Shown: positions 45,260-53,555 of the stretch, one piece after another
Layout: every line of letters begins with the position of its first letter
Position numbering within the stretch: the first letter of the stretch is position 1
Assembly (NCBI GenBank): GCA_020438215.1
Contig: JAGQUX010000013.1
Coordinates: 1 to 64,000 of the forward strand
DNA length: 64,000 nt
Direction of reading: 5' to 3'
Source of the DNA: Armatimonadota bacterium
Lineage (GTDB): Bacteria > Armatimonadota > Fimbriimonadia > Fimbriimonadales > Fimbriimonadaceae
Program-made: the position numbers and the translations under genes
The notes under the pieces: generated by a model
Seen by the model: the letters and a program-made list of their open reading frames with translations, nothing else
Database searches by the model: none
Told to the model about the DNA's origin: nothing

Positions 45260-46012
45260 ATGCATCTCCCCATTCAAAGCGACGACCTACAAGCTCAGAT
45301 CGATTCGTTTCCGTATTGGTACCACCGAATCGAACTCCCTGGCGGTCACGTGACTCCCGGTTGGGCACCTATGGCTCCTGAAGCCTACAATGTCCCGCAA
45401 GATCTCACTGGAAAGCGCGTTTTGGACGTAGGAGCCTGGGACGGATTTTGGTCTTTTGAAGCAATGAAGCGTGGAGCCGCAGAAGTTGTCGCCATTGACG
45501 ATTTCAGCGATTTTCTTGGATCATTGGGCAACGAAGATCGCAAAGCCTGGGAAAACTTCGATTTCTGCCGAGAAGCACTTGGCTATCCCGAATCTCAATG
45601 TCAACGCATCGAAATGAGCGTGTACGAAGTAAACCCAGAACGATTGGGTGAATTCGATATCGTGTTCTGCTTTGGCGTGCTCTATCACCTTCGATATCCG
45701 CTGCTTGCTCTCGATATGCTCAGCAGTGTTTGCAAAGATGAAATCTATATCGAAACCGCAGTTTGCGACGATTTCAGCCCGTATCAAGGTGGATTCGGAA
45801 AAGGATATCCGGGTGCACAACCCGTCATGGAGTTTTATCCGAACAACGAATACGGTAATAACAACACCAACTGGTGGGCCCCTTCCCTCTCCTGTCTTGG
45901 CCTGATGACCATGTCAGCGGGATGGATGGATGTAGAAGTCTGGAAGCTCACCGAGAATCCACAGGCACTTCCCCATTGCCGCGGATTTGCTCGCGGAAAG
46001 AAAGCGGCTTAG
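45260..46012 (+). CDS. SAM-dependent methyltransferase (CmoB/DUF1698-like)
   Basis: 250-aa class I methyltransferase. Motif I is VLDVGAWDGFWSFEAMKRGA followed by VVAIDDF; the downstream FDIVFCFGVLYHLRYPLLAL is typical of the CmoB-like Methyltransf_9 family. The N-terminal FPYWYHRIELPGGHVTPGW also fits that family (F.W.h...L..g..T.G). True CmoB modifies tRNA wobble uridine, but short CmoB-like enzymes in glycosylation loci methylate sugars; next to flagellin and two OGTs the latter is plausible (inference). GGAC precedes the ATG. The stop overlaps the convergent gene by 4 bp. Confidence 0.8.
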   Translation: MHLPIQSDDLQAQIDSFPYWYHRIELPGGHVTPGWAPMAPEAYNVPQDLTGKRVLDVGAWDGFWSFEAMKRGAAEVVAIDDFSDFLGSLGNEDRKAWENFDFCREALGYPESQCQRIEMSVYEVNPERLGEFDIVFCFGVLYHLRYPLLALDMLSSVCKDEIYIETAVCDDFSPYQGGFGKGYPGAQPVMEFYPNNEYGNNNTNWWAPSLSCLGLMTMSAGWMDVEVWKLTENPQALPHCRGFARGKKAA

Positions 46013-46614
46013 TCCTCAGCCGACAACCACTTTTCAAGTCTCTGGCGAATCTGTTTCGCCAGAGACTTGTTTCCTAAGAGGGTCAGTTTTTCGCGAGGCT
46101 CGATCTGTAAACGAATCGGTTGACCGGCTGCTTCACCTTCTAAGCTCACCCAGCCGCCCAGTAACAGCGCGGAATGGATGTTGGCGCGCTTTCGTACTTC
46201 ACGCACGAATTCGAGCGGAAGCTCAATCTGTTCAGCGCTTCCAAAGAACTCAATTCGATCATCAAAAAGGAGCAGAAATCCCACATCTTGGTGCGGATCA
46301 AGCATCCCTTTGTATCCCGACTTGGCAAATCCTACAAACCACTTTTCTAGCGGCTGTTGCCCAGGGCGATCCGCGCGATATCGAAGCTCCATCGCTCGCT
46401 TTAGAGCCTGATTCCCAACCAGACCAAAGAAATTGACCGCCAGCCAACCTGTCGCAAAAAAACCGCCTCCCCAAAGAAACAACTCCTTGAGCGGGCCATT
46501 GGATGAAGCCACCTTGACTGCCTGCCATGCAAATGGTGTTGCCAACACCAATGGAATCAAATTCCCTAAGATTTGGCGTGGCGTTGTCCACAAGGCACCG
46601 TTGCTGGGCGGCAT
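46009..46614 (-). CDS. Hypothetical membrane protein, 201 aa
   Basis: Not assigned to a known family. Two transmembrane segments in the N-terminal third (LIPLVLATPFAWQAV, residues ~19-33; WGGGFFATGWLAVNFFGLVG, ~48-67) are followed by a soluble domain of ~120 residues (FLLLFDDRIEFFGSAEQIEL and REKLTLLGNKSLAKQIRQRL) resembling small bacterial PH-like beta domains; this is a tentative reading. It starts 15 bp from the divergent AddB-like gene, so their promoters must overlap. Confidence 0.65.
   Translation of the reverse strand: MPPSNGALWTTPRQILGNLIPLVLATPFAWQAVKVASSNGPLKELFLWGGGFFATGWLAVNFFGLVGNQALKRAMELRYRADRPGQQPLEKWFVGFAKSGYKGMLDPHQDVGFLLLFDDRIEFFGSAEQIELPLEFVREVRKRANIHSALLLGGWVSLEGEAAGQPIRLQIEPREKLTLLGNKSLAKQIRQRLEKWLSAED
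46036..46068 (+). terminator. Hairpin after the methyltransferase, inside the convergent gene
   Basis: Perfect 14-bp inverted repeat AAGTCTCTGGCGAA / TTCGCCAGAGACTT with a 5-nt loop, 24 bp after the methyltransferase stop. A weak GTTTCC tract follows on the plus strand. It lies inside the last codons of the minus-strand membrane-protein gene. Confidence 0.6.
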
Positions 46615-46628
46615 AATTGAAATCTACT

Positions 46629-49523
46629 ATGGCAGAAGGGAGGTTCCAAGTGCTGAAAGTTGCACCGGGCGGTCTGGGCATCGCGGCGGGGCTGAACTTC
46701 GCGGCGAAATCGGGGTCGCTCGTCACTGCGATGGAAGACCAATCCCTTCGCACAGCGAAGCGCATCCTTGATCCCGACGCATACGAGGATTCCGAGTACG
46801 AATTCTGCCCTTTTTCTGAACTCATCGCTCGTTTCGCAGGAATGTGTGGCTTGACAACCAAACGTCGCGCAACAAAGAGCCAGTTGGTCGCCCTGATTCG
46901 AGAGGTTACGCGCGGTTACTATCAAGACCACATCTTTGCCGATGCGTCGCGGTTTGTTGGTACGGCAGAGCTACTTGCTGCAACGCTGACAGATCTGCAC
47001 CGCTACGGGCTGATGGGCGCAGAAATCGCGGCATTGGCGGAGTCCGCCGACGGATACCTGAAGCTCAAGCTCAAAGCCCTTGCCGAACTAGAGGAAGCGG
47101 TCTCCGAGAGAATGGCAGAACGCTCGCTGGAATTTGGGGTGGAACGCGCGAACCGATTTTCCGATGCTGAAATCCCAGAAGCTTTTCCGATCAAACATGT
47201 GGTGTGTATTGCAAGCCAAAAACCGCATCCTGTCTACGATCTATGGCTGAAATGGCTTCCGAGCGTCGGAGTCAATCTGGATTTGATCATTGAATCACAA
47301 TCCACTGGGTTTGCCTCAAAAGATTCTCGGATTGAGGATTGGAATCCGGGCACGATCAAAACGCTTGATGAAGCTCCGTGGACCTCCACGCTATTTTCCG
47401 AGCAAACCACGAACTCGAACCCCGAAATTGAATTGATTCGCGCTGGTTCCCCGCTCTCCGAAGCGGAATGGGCACTCCGCCGCGCGTTTGACCTCACTCA
47501 ATCGGGAATGGATGCGAGAGCGATCGGCATTTTTGTCCGTAATGCTGATCAGTACGCCCCTCTCATCATTGCCTCGAGCCGGCGACTTGGCGTCCCCATA
47601 CAGTTTTCGATCAACATTCCCATCCTCGCCAACGGATTCGTCAGGTTCATTGTCACGCTTCTCCGAGCTCTCAATAATGCCGATCCACGCGCTTTGAAAT
47701 CGGTGCTGGATTCCAGCTATTTGGCATTGGAAGCAGCCGCGAAAGCCAAATTCATGGAGATTGCCGTGCAAGCTCGGGAGCGCGGCCCCCTCGCCTGGGC
47801 TTGGATAGAAGAGCAACTGGAAAATTGTGAAATATCGATGCCAGATCTACTCGCCCTCGTCCGGTGGCGAAAAGATTCTGTTCAGGAGAAGCTGGGAATC
47901 CGCGCATGGGCTGATCGTCTACGGCATATATGGGACGAGACACGGATTCTCGCGCGGGCTGCTGATGCTGAAATCACCGCTCAACGCGACTTCCAAGCTC
48001 AAACGGTCCTGTTTCAATCTGTTTCCAACACCGCTCTTGAACTTACTCCCGACGCCACATTCTCGTTCAGCGATTTCCTGAGCCATATGCAAGAAAACTG
48101 GGAGCGACAGACTTTCACTTGGAGTCAGGGCTCGCAAGGTGTGCGTATTTGCACCAACACACAGCAACTTCAAGGATTTGAAGCGCTCCTGATCCTCGAA
48201 ATGGTGGAAGGAACCATGCCGCGCCGGGCAAAAGAATCGCCGATCCTCTCTGATTCCGACATCAAGTTCATCAATGAATCAGGCAAAACACTTGCACCCA
48301 TACCGACATCACTTTCCACCGCACGGTTAGAACGCGATGAATTCGCGCGAATTTGTGGCTCGGCTTCGGCGAATCTTTGGTTCTCCAGTCCCGGGGTCGT
48401 TGAAGATCGTGAGGCGATTCCATCGATGTATCTGGATGAGCTTTGCCGCGCAACGGGGCATATCCTCGAAGAGAAGCAAGAAGCGGTTGATGAGCTTGCT
48501 CCGCAAGTTTCGCTATGCAAACTCAATCCAGACCATCTGGTGAAAAAAGCACTCGATGGAAACCCCATGTATCCGCCAGATGTCAGACTCAGCCACCCGA
48601 AAGCCATGGATGCGGCTCGGCCCGATTTGGAAAAAGGCTTGACCCCTGCCGAACTTGCTGCGGGTCTCAGCTGCCCTTTCCGCGCCGTTTTTGGAGACCG
48701 GCTTGGATTCCGCGCCAACCTAGAATTCGAGCGTCTTGATCGACTCCGATCAGTTCAAAATCAGGTGTGCCCTGCTTCGGTGGACGACCTAAGAGAGCTT
48801 CGTTCTGCGCTTACAGAGGGCGTCCGTGCAAAGGTAGCAGAATTTGCGCCGCAACTCATGGAATGGGAACTCCGCCTCTTTGAAGACGGCGGCGAACAAC
48901 TGATCAACCAATGGGTGGAAAACGAACGGGAGTTTCGTCAGATTTGGGGATTACACGGTTACGGATATATCGAAGAAGAGCCGGAACTCGGCAAGAACAT
49001 GCGCAACACGGTGAAGGCACATGGTCGGGAAATCAAACTCAAAGGGAAAGCCGCATTCCGCGCCGGAAACGGAACCGACTACTATCTTTTTCTGAACAAG
49101 TCTTTTGGAGAAACGGAAGAATGGAAAAACAACTTCTCGGAATCTTCGTGGCTTGAGCTGATGACTTGGATGCTTGTTCATCTACCGAAAATCACTCAGA
49201 ATTCACTCATTTTCACTCAGAAATCCAGCGGGAACTATGCGTCGTATTTGTTGCCCAGCCCATCGAGCACAGGTGCTAGTGCCAGCCATTTGGTTAAAAA
49301 GGGCGGGCAGAATTTGCTTTCACAATCCAACAAATCAACCGAAGACCAATTTGCGGACATCCGGCGCAAGTTCCAAGACCTCGCTGCGCGGAGCCTCACA
49401 AACCTCGAATCAGGCGAGTGCAAAGCCACCCCATCCATCGACTGTGATCGCTGCCAAATCGCTGATTTGTGCCGCTCGCACATGACCAGCGGAGAGGTTC
49501 GCTCACCCTTCGATCTCATCTGA
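46629..49523 (+). CDS. AddB-like PD-(D/E)XK-type protein with Fe-S cysteines, nuclease site degenerate
   Basis: Partner subunit of an AddAB-like DNA end-processing helicase. The domain order resembles AddB: a helicase-like N-terminal region (LVALIREVTRGYYQDHIFA; GIFVRNADQYAPLIIASSRR; EALLILEMVEGTMPRR) without a Walker A motif, and a C-terminal region with the four-Cys iron-sulfur pattern, one Cys in LSCPFRAVFGD and three in DCDRCQIADLCRS. The nuclease core between them reads LKGKAAFRAGNGTDYYLFLNK, where active AddB/RecB nucleases have G-x-I-D-R and D-Y-K; the acidic residues appear missing. 964 aa, somewhat shorter than typical AddB. ATG 46629 was chosen; a TTG at 46617 is possible. Its TGA overlaps the helicase ATG (TGATG). 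Confidence 0.75.
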   Translation: MAEGRFQVLKVAPGGLGIAAGLNFAAKSGSLVTAMEDQSLRTAKRILDPDAYEDSEYEFCPFSELIARFAGMCGLTTKRRATKSQLVALIREVTRGYYQDHIFADASRFVGTAELLAATLTDLHRYGLMGAEIAALAESADGYLKLKLKALAELEEAVSERMAERSLEFGVERANRFSDAEIPEAFPIKHVVCIASQKPHPVYDLWLKWLPSVGVNLDLIIESQSTGFASKDSRIEDWNPGTIKTLDEAPWTSTLFSEQTTNSNPEIELIRAGSPLSEAEWALRRAFDLTQSGMDARAIGIFVRNADQYAPLIIASSRRLGVPIQFSINIPILANGFVRFIVTLLRALNNADPRALKSVLDSSYLALEAAAKAKFMEIAVQARERGPLAWAWIEEQLENCEISMPDLLALVRWRKDSVQEKLGIRAWADRLRHIWDETRILARAADAEITAQRDFQAQTVLFQSVSNTALELTPDATFSFSDFLSHMQENWERQTFTWSQGSQGVRICTNTQQLQGFEALLILEMVEGTMPRRAKESPILSDSDIKFINESGKTLAPIPTSLSTARLERDEFARICGSASANLWFSSPGVVEDREAIPSMYLDELCRATGHILEEKQEAVDELAPQVSLCKLNPDHLVKKALDGNPMYPPDVRLSHPKAMDAARPDLEKGLTPAELAAGLSCPFRAVFGDRLGFRANLEFERLDRLRSVQNQVCPASVDDLRELRSALTEGVRAKVAEFAPQLMEWELRLFEDGGEQLINQWVENEREFRQIWGLHGYGYIEEEPELGKNMRNTVKAHGREIKLKGKAAFRAGNGTDYYLFLNKSFGETEEWKNNFSESSWLELMTWMLVHLPKITQNSLIFTQKSSGNYASYLLPSPSSTGASASHLVKKGGQNLLSQSNKSTEDQFADIRRKFQDLAARSLTNLESGECKATPSIDCDRCQIADLCRSHMTSGEVRSPFDLI

Positions 49524-51775
49524 TGCCAAACCCCACTCTCGAGCAACAGCAAGCCATACTCACTCGCGAACCGCGCGTGACGGTTCGTGCATCCGCGGGA
49601 TCGGGAAAGACATTTGTTCTCGTTCAGCGATACCTACATTTGGTGAAAGAACACGGCTACTCGCCTCGCCAAATCCTGACAATCACTTTCACTCGCAAAG
49701 CCGCTGTGGAGATGAAACTCCGCATCGTCAAAGCCTTGCGGGAGGAAGGGCTCTTTGAAGAGGCGCAACTGGCTGAAACCGGCCCGATCAGCACAATCGA
49801 CTCCTTCCACGAGCAATTTCTCCGCGCTCATGCATTGGAAGCAGGCGTTGATCCTCAATTCGAAATCATGGGGGATGGAAGCCGAGGGCTTTTCCGGCGC
49901 GCAGTGCAAGAGACACTTCTCGCCCCCGCTAGTCAGACTAAAAATGCCCGTGAAGTCATTGCAAAACTGGTCGCAAAGACCGGGTGGGGACAAGACCCGT
50001 GGCTCCACTCTTCCCTAGAGCAAGCGACCAGCAATGCCTTGGAAAAAATCAGATCCCAGGGCATAACTTTAGGGCAAATTGACCAAGTGGTGGAATCAGA
50101 GGATTCTTTTCACAGTTGGTGCAACGAGCAACTCTGCAACGACTTCAAAATTTGCGATTCTGCAAAGCCATATTTTGCGAACCTCCATACTGCATTCCCA
50201 GGCAATCGCAAAAGTGATCAATGGGATGAGAATCGAGAACAGAGAGCGCTCGAACTCAACCGAGAATTCCTCAACCTGACGGTGGAAATCTGGCGAAGAT
50301 ATGATCACATCATGGAAGAAGAGCAATCGTTCGACTTTCCCGCCATCGCCAACCGTTCGGTGTATTTAATCGAGAACAACAAAGAAATTCAAACTCGGTT
50401 GCAAGAACAATATCCCGTCCTACTCATTGATGAAACTCAGGACGTCAACCACCTCCAGTTTCGCCTGGTGAACTCATTGGTCAACGATTTCGAGTTTGTT
50501 GTGGGCGACACCCAGCAATCCATCTACAGTTTCCGACACGCCGCGCCCCATCTCCTGCAAGCACGATATGAGGAAACGGAGACGCTCCCGCTCACCGCAA
50601 ATTTCCGGACGCAATCCAGCGTCTTGGACTTTGTTAACGAAGTTTTTAAGTCCATCTGGCCGAAGCAATACCTTGCAATGGAATCAAGCCCATCCCCTAC
50701 TCACCAAAAGGTTGGCGTGGAGATTTGGGAGGCAATTCCGGGCGATTTTGAGGTGATGGCAGCTGGCATCAAGCGCCTCATTGATTCTGGAGAAAAGCCT
50801 GGAGACATCACGATCCTCACTAACGCGAACTGGGAATCAACCAGTGCATCCACCGCCCTGAACGCACTGGAAATTGGAAATGTGATCGAAGGGGCGACTG
50901 AGCGGTTTTCTGCCCGGATGGAGATTCGTGACATCGCTAATTCGCTGACCGCAATAACGAACCCCTACGACAACTTCAGCCTTGCTTGCCTTCTCCACAG
51001 CCCCCTGGTCGGTGTCAGCCCCGATACAATCCTCCTACTCGGAAACGATGGCCCGATCATCGAGAAACTAAGGAATTGGACAACGCCGGTCAAAGATGAC
51101 CAGCCCATCATCGAGCGATTCCTTGAGTGGTTCGAGCCACTTTCTCAATTCGCGGATCGAGTTCCTGCTTGGGAAATCCTCTCAGAAATCAGCATTCAAA
51201 CCGAGTTGATGCGTAAGGCGGCTCAGAAACCGGACCGTGAGCAGGTGCTGGCCAACATCCGCAAACTTATCGCCGAGGCCACCGCCCGCCCTGAGCTCAA
51301 CGCCTCCGAATTCGCGCAGCTGATCCATGAATGGTCACTCATCAAGCACCGAATGAGCGATGGGCTGGTTGCTAGCGACGACGAATCGAAGGTCCGCATC
51401 ATGACGATTCACCAGTCCAAGGGGCTCGAGTTCCCCGTTGTCGTGCTTGCGCCAACAACTATGAAACGTACCTTCGGCGGAGACCAAGCGGTCATTCTGC
51501 ACCCCACCGCATGCATCCCAGCGCTGAACATCGACAAAGCGTTTTCGCCGACTCGGGAATGGATTAAATCGCAATCCCAAGCCGTTGAGCGAGATGAATC
51601 GGATCGCAAACTGTATGTTGCTCTCACCCGCGCTGAGCGACGGCTTATCCTCAATCTTCCCGCCAAGCAAGGGCGGAAAACCAACATCCTGCAAGAGCTC
51701 ATGCCACTCTTCCGGCAGATCGCCGAGCGGCAAAGCATCCCAACAGTCCAGATCGAAGAGTCGGGCGGGGAGTAG
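49523..51775 (+). CDS. UvrD/AddA-like superfamily 1 DNA helicase
   Basis: ATP-dependent 3'-5' DNA translocase, probably the motor of the AddAB-like complex. Motifs: I ASAGSGKTFVLVQRYLHLV, Ia LTITFTRKAAVEMKLR, II LLIDETQDVNHLQFRL, III VVGDTQQSIYSFRHAAP, IV LTANFRTQSSVLDFV, V IMTIHQSKGLEFPVVVLAP, VI RKLYVALTRAERRLIL. At 750 aa it stops soon after motif VI and lacks the ~300-residue C-terminal RecB-family nuclease domain of true AddA. It starts within the stop of the AddB-like gene, so the two are translationally coupled. Confidence 0.88.
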   Translation: MPNPTLEQQQAILTREPRVTVRASAGSGKTFVLVQRYLHLVKEHGYSPRQILTITFTRKAAVEMKLRIVKALREEGLFEEAQLAETGPISTIDSFHEQFLRAHALEAGVDPQFEIMGDGSRGLFRRAVQETLLAPASQTKNAREVIAKLVAKTGWGQDPWLHSSLEQATSNALEKIRSQGITLGQIDQVVESEDSFHSWCNEQLCNDFKICDSAKPYFANLHTAFPGNRKSDQWDENREQRALELNREFLNLTVEIWRRYDHIMEEEQSFDFPAIANRSVYLIENNKEIQTRLQEQYPVLLIDETQDVNHLQFRLVNSLVNDFEFVVGDTQQSIYSFRHAAPHLLQARYEETETLPLTANFRTQSSVLDFVNEVFKSIWPKQYLAMESSPSPTHQKVGVEIWEAIPGDFEVMAAGIKRLIDSGEKPGDITILTNANWESTSASTALNALEIGNVIEGATERFSARMEIRDIANSLTAITNPYDNFSLACLLHSPLVGVSPDTILLLGNDGPIIEKLRNWTTPVKDDQPIIERFLEWFEPLSQFADRVPAWEILSEISIQTELMRKAAQKPDREQVLANIRKLIAEATARPELNASEFAQLIHEWSLIKHRMSDGLVASDDESKVRIMTIHQSKGLEFPVVVLAPTTMKRTFGGDQAVILHPTACIPALNIDKAFSPTREWIKSQSQAVERDESDRKLYVALTRAERRLILNLPAKQGRKTNILQELMPLFRQIAERQSIPTVQIEESGGE

Positions 51776-51787
51776 ACTCAAATCCTA

Positions 51788-52654
51788 ATGGCGTTTACCA
51801 TCGCCCTCCTCCAGATCGCGCCAGACAAAGGCAAGATTGATCAGAATTTGGATCGGATTGCCGACGCCATCAAACAGACCGCCAGCGAGGGCGGTGACCT
51901 TCTTCTCGGCGGAGAATCCTGTGTCAGCGGTTACATTTTAGAAGGCGGCGTCGAGGAACTCGCTATGTCCGGCGACGAGCTCACCGAAGCACTCAGTAAA
52001 CGCCTTGGCAGTACCAACCATCCGGTGGATTTCTCGCTCGGATTCTATGAAAAAGCTCCGGGTAAGCCGTTCAACAGCATGGGCTATTGGGAATGGAACG
52101 AATCTGGCGTCCACCTGAAAACCATCTACCGCAAATACTTTCTCCCCACCTATCACGTTTTTGATGAAGCGAGGTTCCAGCAAGCAGGAGACGCCCTCGG
52201 CATACTGGATACGCGCTTCGGACGCATTGGCTTCTTGATCTGCGAGGACATCTGGCATTCCATCTTGCCGACTATGCTGGCTACGGCCGGTTGCGACCTG
52301 ATCTTGGTTGCGAGTGCATCTCCGGCACGCAATTTTCAGGAAGATAAACCGCTCAACATCAAACGCTACGAGAAGATGCTCACTTCCGTCGCTGAAGAAC
52401 ACTGTATCTATCTGGCGATGTCGATGCTTGTCGGTTTTGAAGGTGGAAAGGGGCTCGTTGGCGGAAGCATGGTGGTCGAGCCATCCGGACGGGTTGCTGC
52501 TCAAGCCCACACCTTTGATGAACAACTGCTCCTCGCCCCAATTGACATGGAAGAGGTTCAGCTCGCTCGGCAGAGAACGCCGCTCTTCTCTGACCTCCGC
52601 TTTCGTTGGACAGATCTGATGGATCTCGGAAGCAAGATCGACCCACTCCCCTAA
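51788..52654 (+). CDS. Nitrilase-superfamily C-N hydrolase (NAD-synthetase glutaminase-like)
   Basis: Amidase with a Glu-Lys-Cys triad: Glu in LLLGGESCVSGY, Lys in YRKYFLPTYHVFDE and Cys in GFLICEDIWHS. The RKYFLPTYHVFDEARFQQAG and ICEDIW segments closely match the N-terminal glutaminase domain of glutamine-dependent NAD synthetase, but the synthetase domain is absent (288 aa, one domain). The substrate is unknown; it could supply ammonia to a separate NadE or hydrolyse another amide. It lies 12 bp after the helicase gene and is followed by a bidirectional terminator. Confidence 0.88.
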   Translation: MAFTIALLQIAPDKGKIDQNLDRIADAIKQTASEGGDLLLGGESCVSGYILEGGVEELAMSGDELTEALSKRLGSTNHPVDFSLGFYEKAPGKPFNSMGYWEWNESGVHLKTIYRKYFLPTYHVFDEARFQQAGDALGILDTRFGRIGFLICEDIWHSILPTMLATAGCDLILVASASPARNFQEDKPLNIKRYEKMLTSVAEEHCIYLAMSMLVGFEGGKGLVGGSMVVEPSGRVAAQAHTFDEQLLLAPIDMEEVQLARQRTPLFSDLRFRWTDLMDLGSKIDPLP

Positions 52655-52672
52655 CTCAATGCCAAAAACAAG

Positions 52673-52703
52673 AAAGCCCCATGTCAGATAGACACGGGGC
52701 TTT
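52673..52703. terminator. Bidirectional terminator between nitrilase gene and rplA
   Basis: 13-bp inverted repeat with one mismatch (AAAGCCCCATGTC / GACACGGGGCTTT), 5-nt loop. Ts follow on both strands (TTTCGTTTTC on plus; TTTCTTGTTTTTGG on minus), so it can end both convergent transcripts. Confidence 0.88.
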
Positions 52704-52723
52704 CGTTTTCAGCAAGTCAGAGA

Positions 52724-53446
52724 TTAGTGACCAGCGCCTTTGGAAGCCGCGTTGGCTTCGATATTCAGGCTCGGGCCCATGGTGCTGCTCATGCTGATGC
52801 TCTTGAGATACTTCCCTTTGCTGGAGCTCGGCTTCGCGCGGATGACCGCATCCAGAGCCTTGTTGAAGTTCTCCATCAGCTTCGCTTCATCGAAGCTGCA
52901 TCGACCCATCGGCATGTGAACGATGCCAGCCTTGTCGATGCGGTACTCAACACGAGTAGCGTTCTTCAAATCCTTGACCGTGCTTGCAACCGAATCGGTC
53001 ACTGTACCGTTTCGCTTGTTCGGGGTTTTTGTACCAAGGAATCGACCAACTTTCCCGATTTGGGGAGCCATGTCGTTGGTCGCCAGCATGATATCAAAGT
53101 CTTTCCAACCTTCTTGGATCGCCTTGATCAAATCTTCATCGCCCACTCGATCTGCGCCAGCGTCTTCGGCTTCCTTCGCGAGTTCGCCCTTTGCCAAAAC
53201 CGCAACCTTGACGGTTTTTCCGGTTCCGTGGGGGAGATTGGTGATGCCACGAACGTTTTGATCGCTCTTTCGCGGGTCAACGCCCAATCGGATTGCAAGG
53301 TCAATGGATTCGTCGAACTTGGTGCTAGCGATTTCTTTCACCAGCTTAATGGCTTCTTCGACGTCGTACTCTTTGTTCTGGTCAACTTTGGCGGCAATTT
53401 CCGCGAATCGTTTTGAATTTGGATTTTTTCGTGCCTTTTTCGGCAT
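52724..53446 (-). CDS. rplA: 50S ribosomal protein L1
   Basis: Large-subunit protein that forms the L1 stalk; in many bacteria it also represses its own mRNA. Starts MPKKARKNPNSKRFAEIAAK; domain I has VKLVKEIASTKFDESIDLAI and LGVDPRKSDQNVRG; the C-terminus has GRCSFDEAKLMENFNKALDA and SSKGKYLKSISMSSTMGPSL. 240 aa is normal. A strong CGGAGG ribosome-binding site lies 8 nt before the ATG. It is not next to rplK, rplJ or rplL: the gene upstream is divergent, so L1 has its own promoter here. Confidence 0.97.
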   Translation of the reverse strand: MPKKARKNPNSKRFAEIAAKVDQNKEYDVEEAIKLVKEIASTKFDESIDLAIRLGVDPRKSDQNVRGITNLPHGTGKTVKVAVLAKGELAKEAEDAGADRVGDEDLIKAIQEGWKDFDIMLATNDMAPQIGKVGRFLGTKTPNKRNGTVTDSVASTVKDLKNATRVEYRIDKAGIVHMPMGRCSFDEAKLMENFNKALDAVIRAKPSSSKGKYLKSISMSSTMGPSLNIEANAASKGAGH

Positions 53447-53555
53447 TTTTTGTACCTCCGTGGTCTATCGAACTGGTGTGCAGTTCTTCCACAGCGGGCA
53501 GTAAGATACCAGGGAACCTGGAAAACAGGTTGGGCCGTACTCGGATATTAGACTT
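53447..53555 (-). promoter_or_regulatory. rplA promoter/leader region (divergent)
   Basis: 109-bp divergent region with the rplA ribosome-binding site and overlapping small palindromes near 53509-53531 (CCAGGGAACCTGG and AACCTGGAAAACAGGTT). A TATCTT hexamer on the minus strand near 53500 is a possible -10 box, without a clear -35. It is the only place for rplA control signals. Confidence 0.4.
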
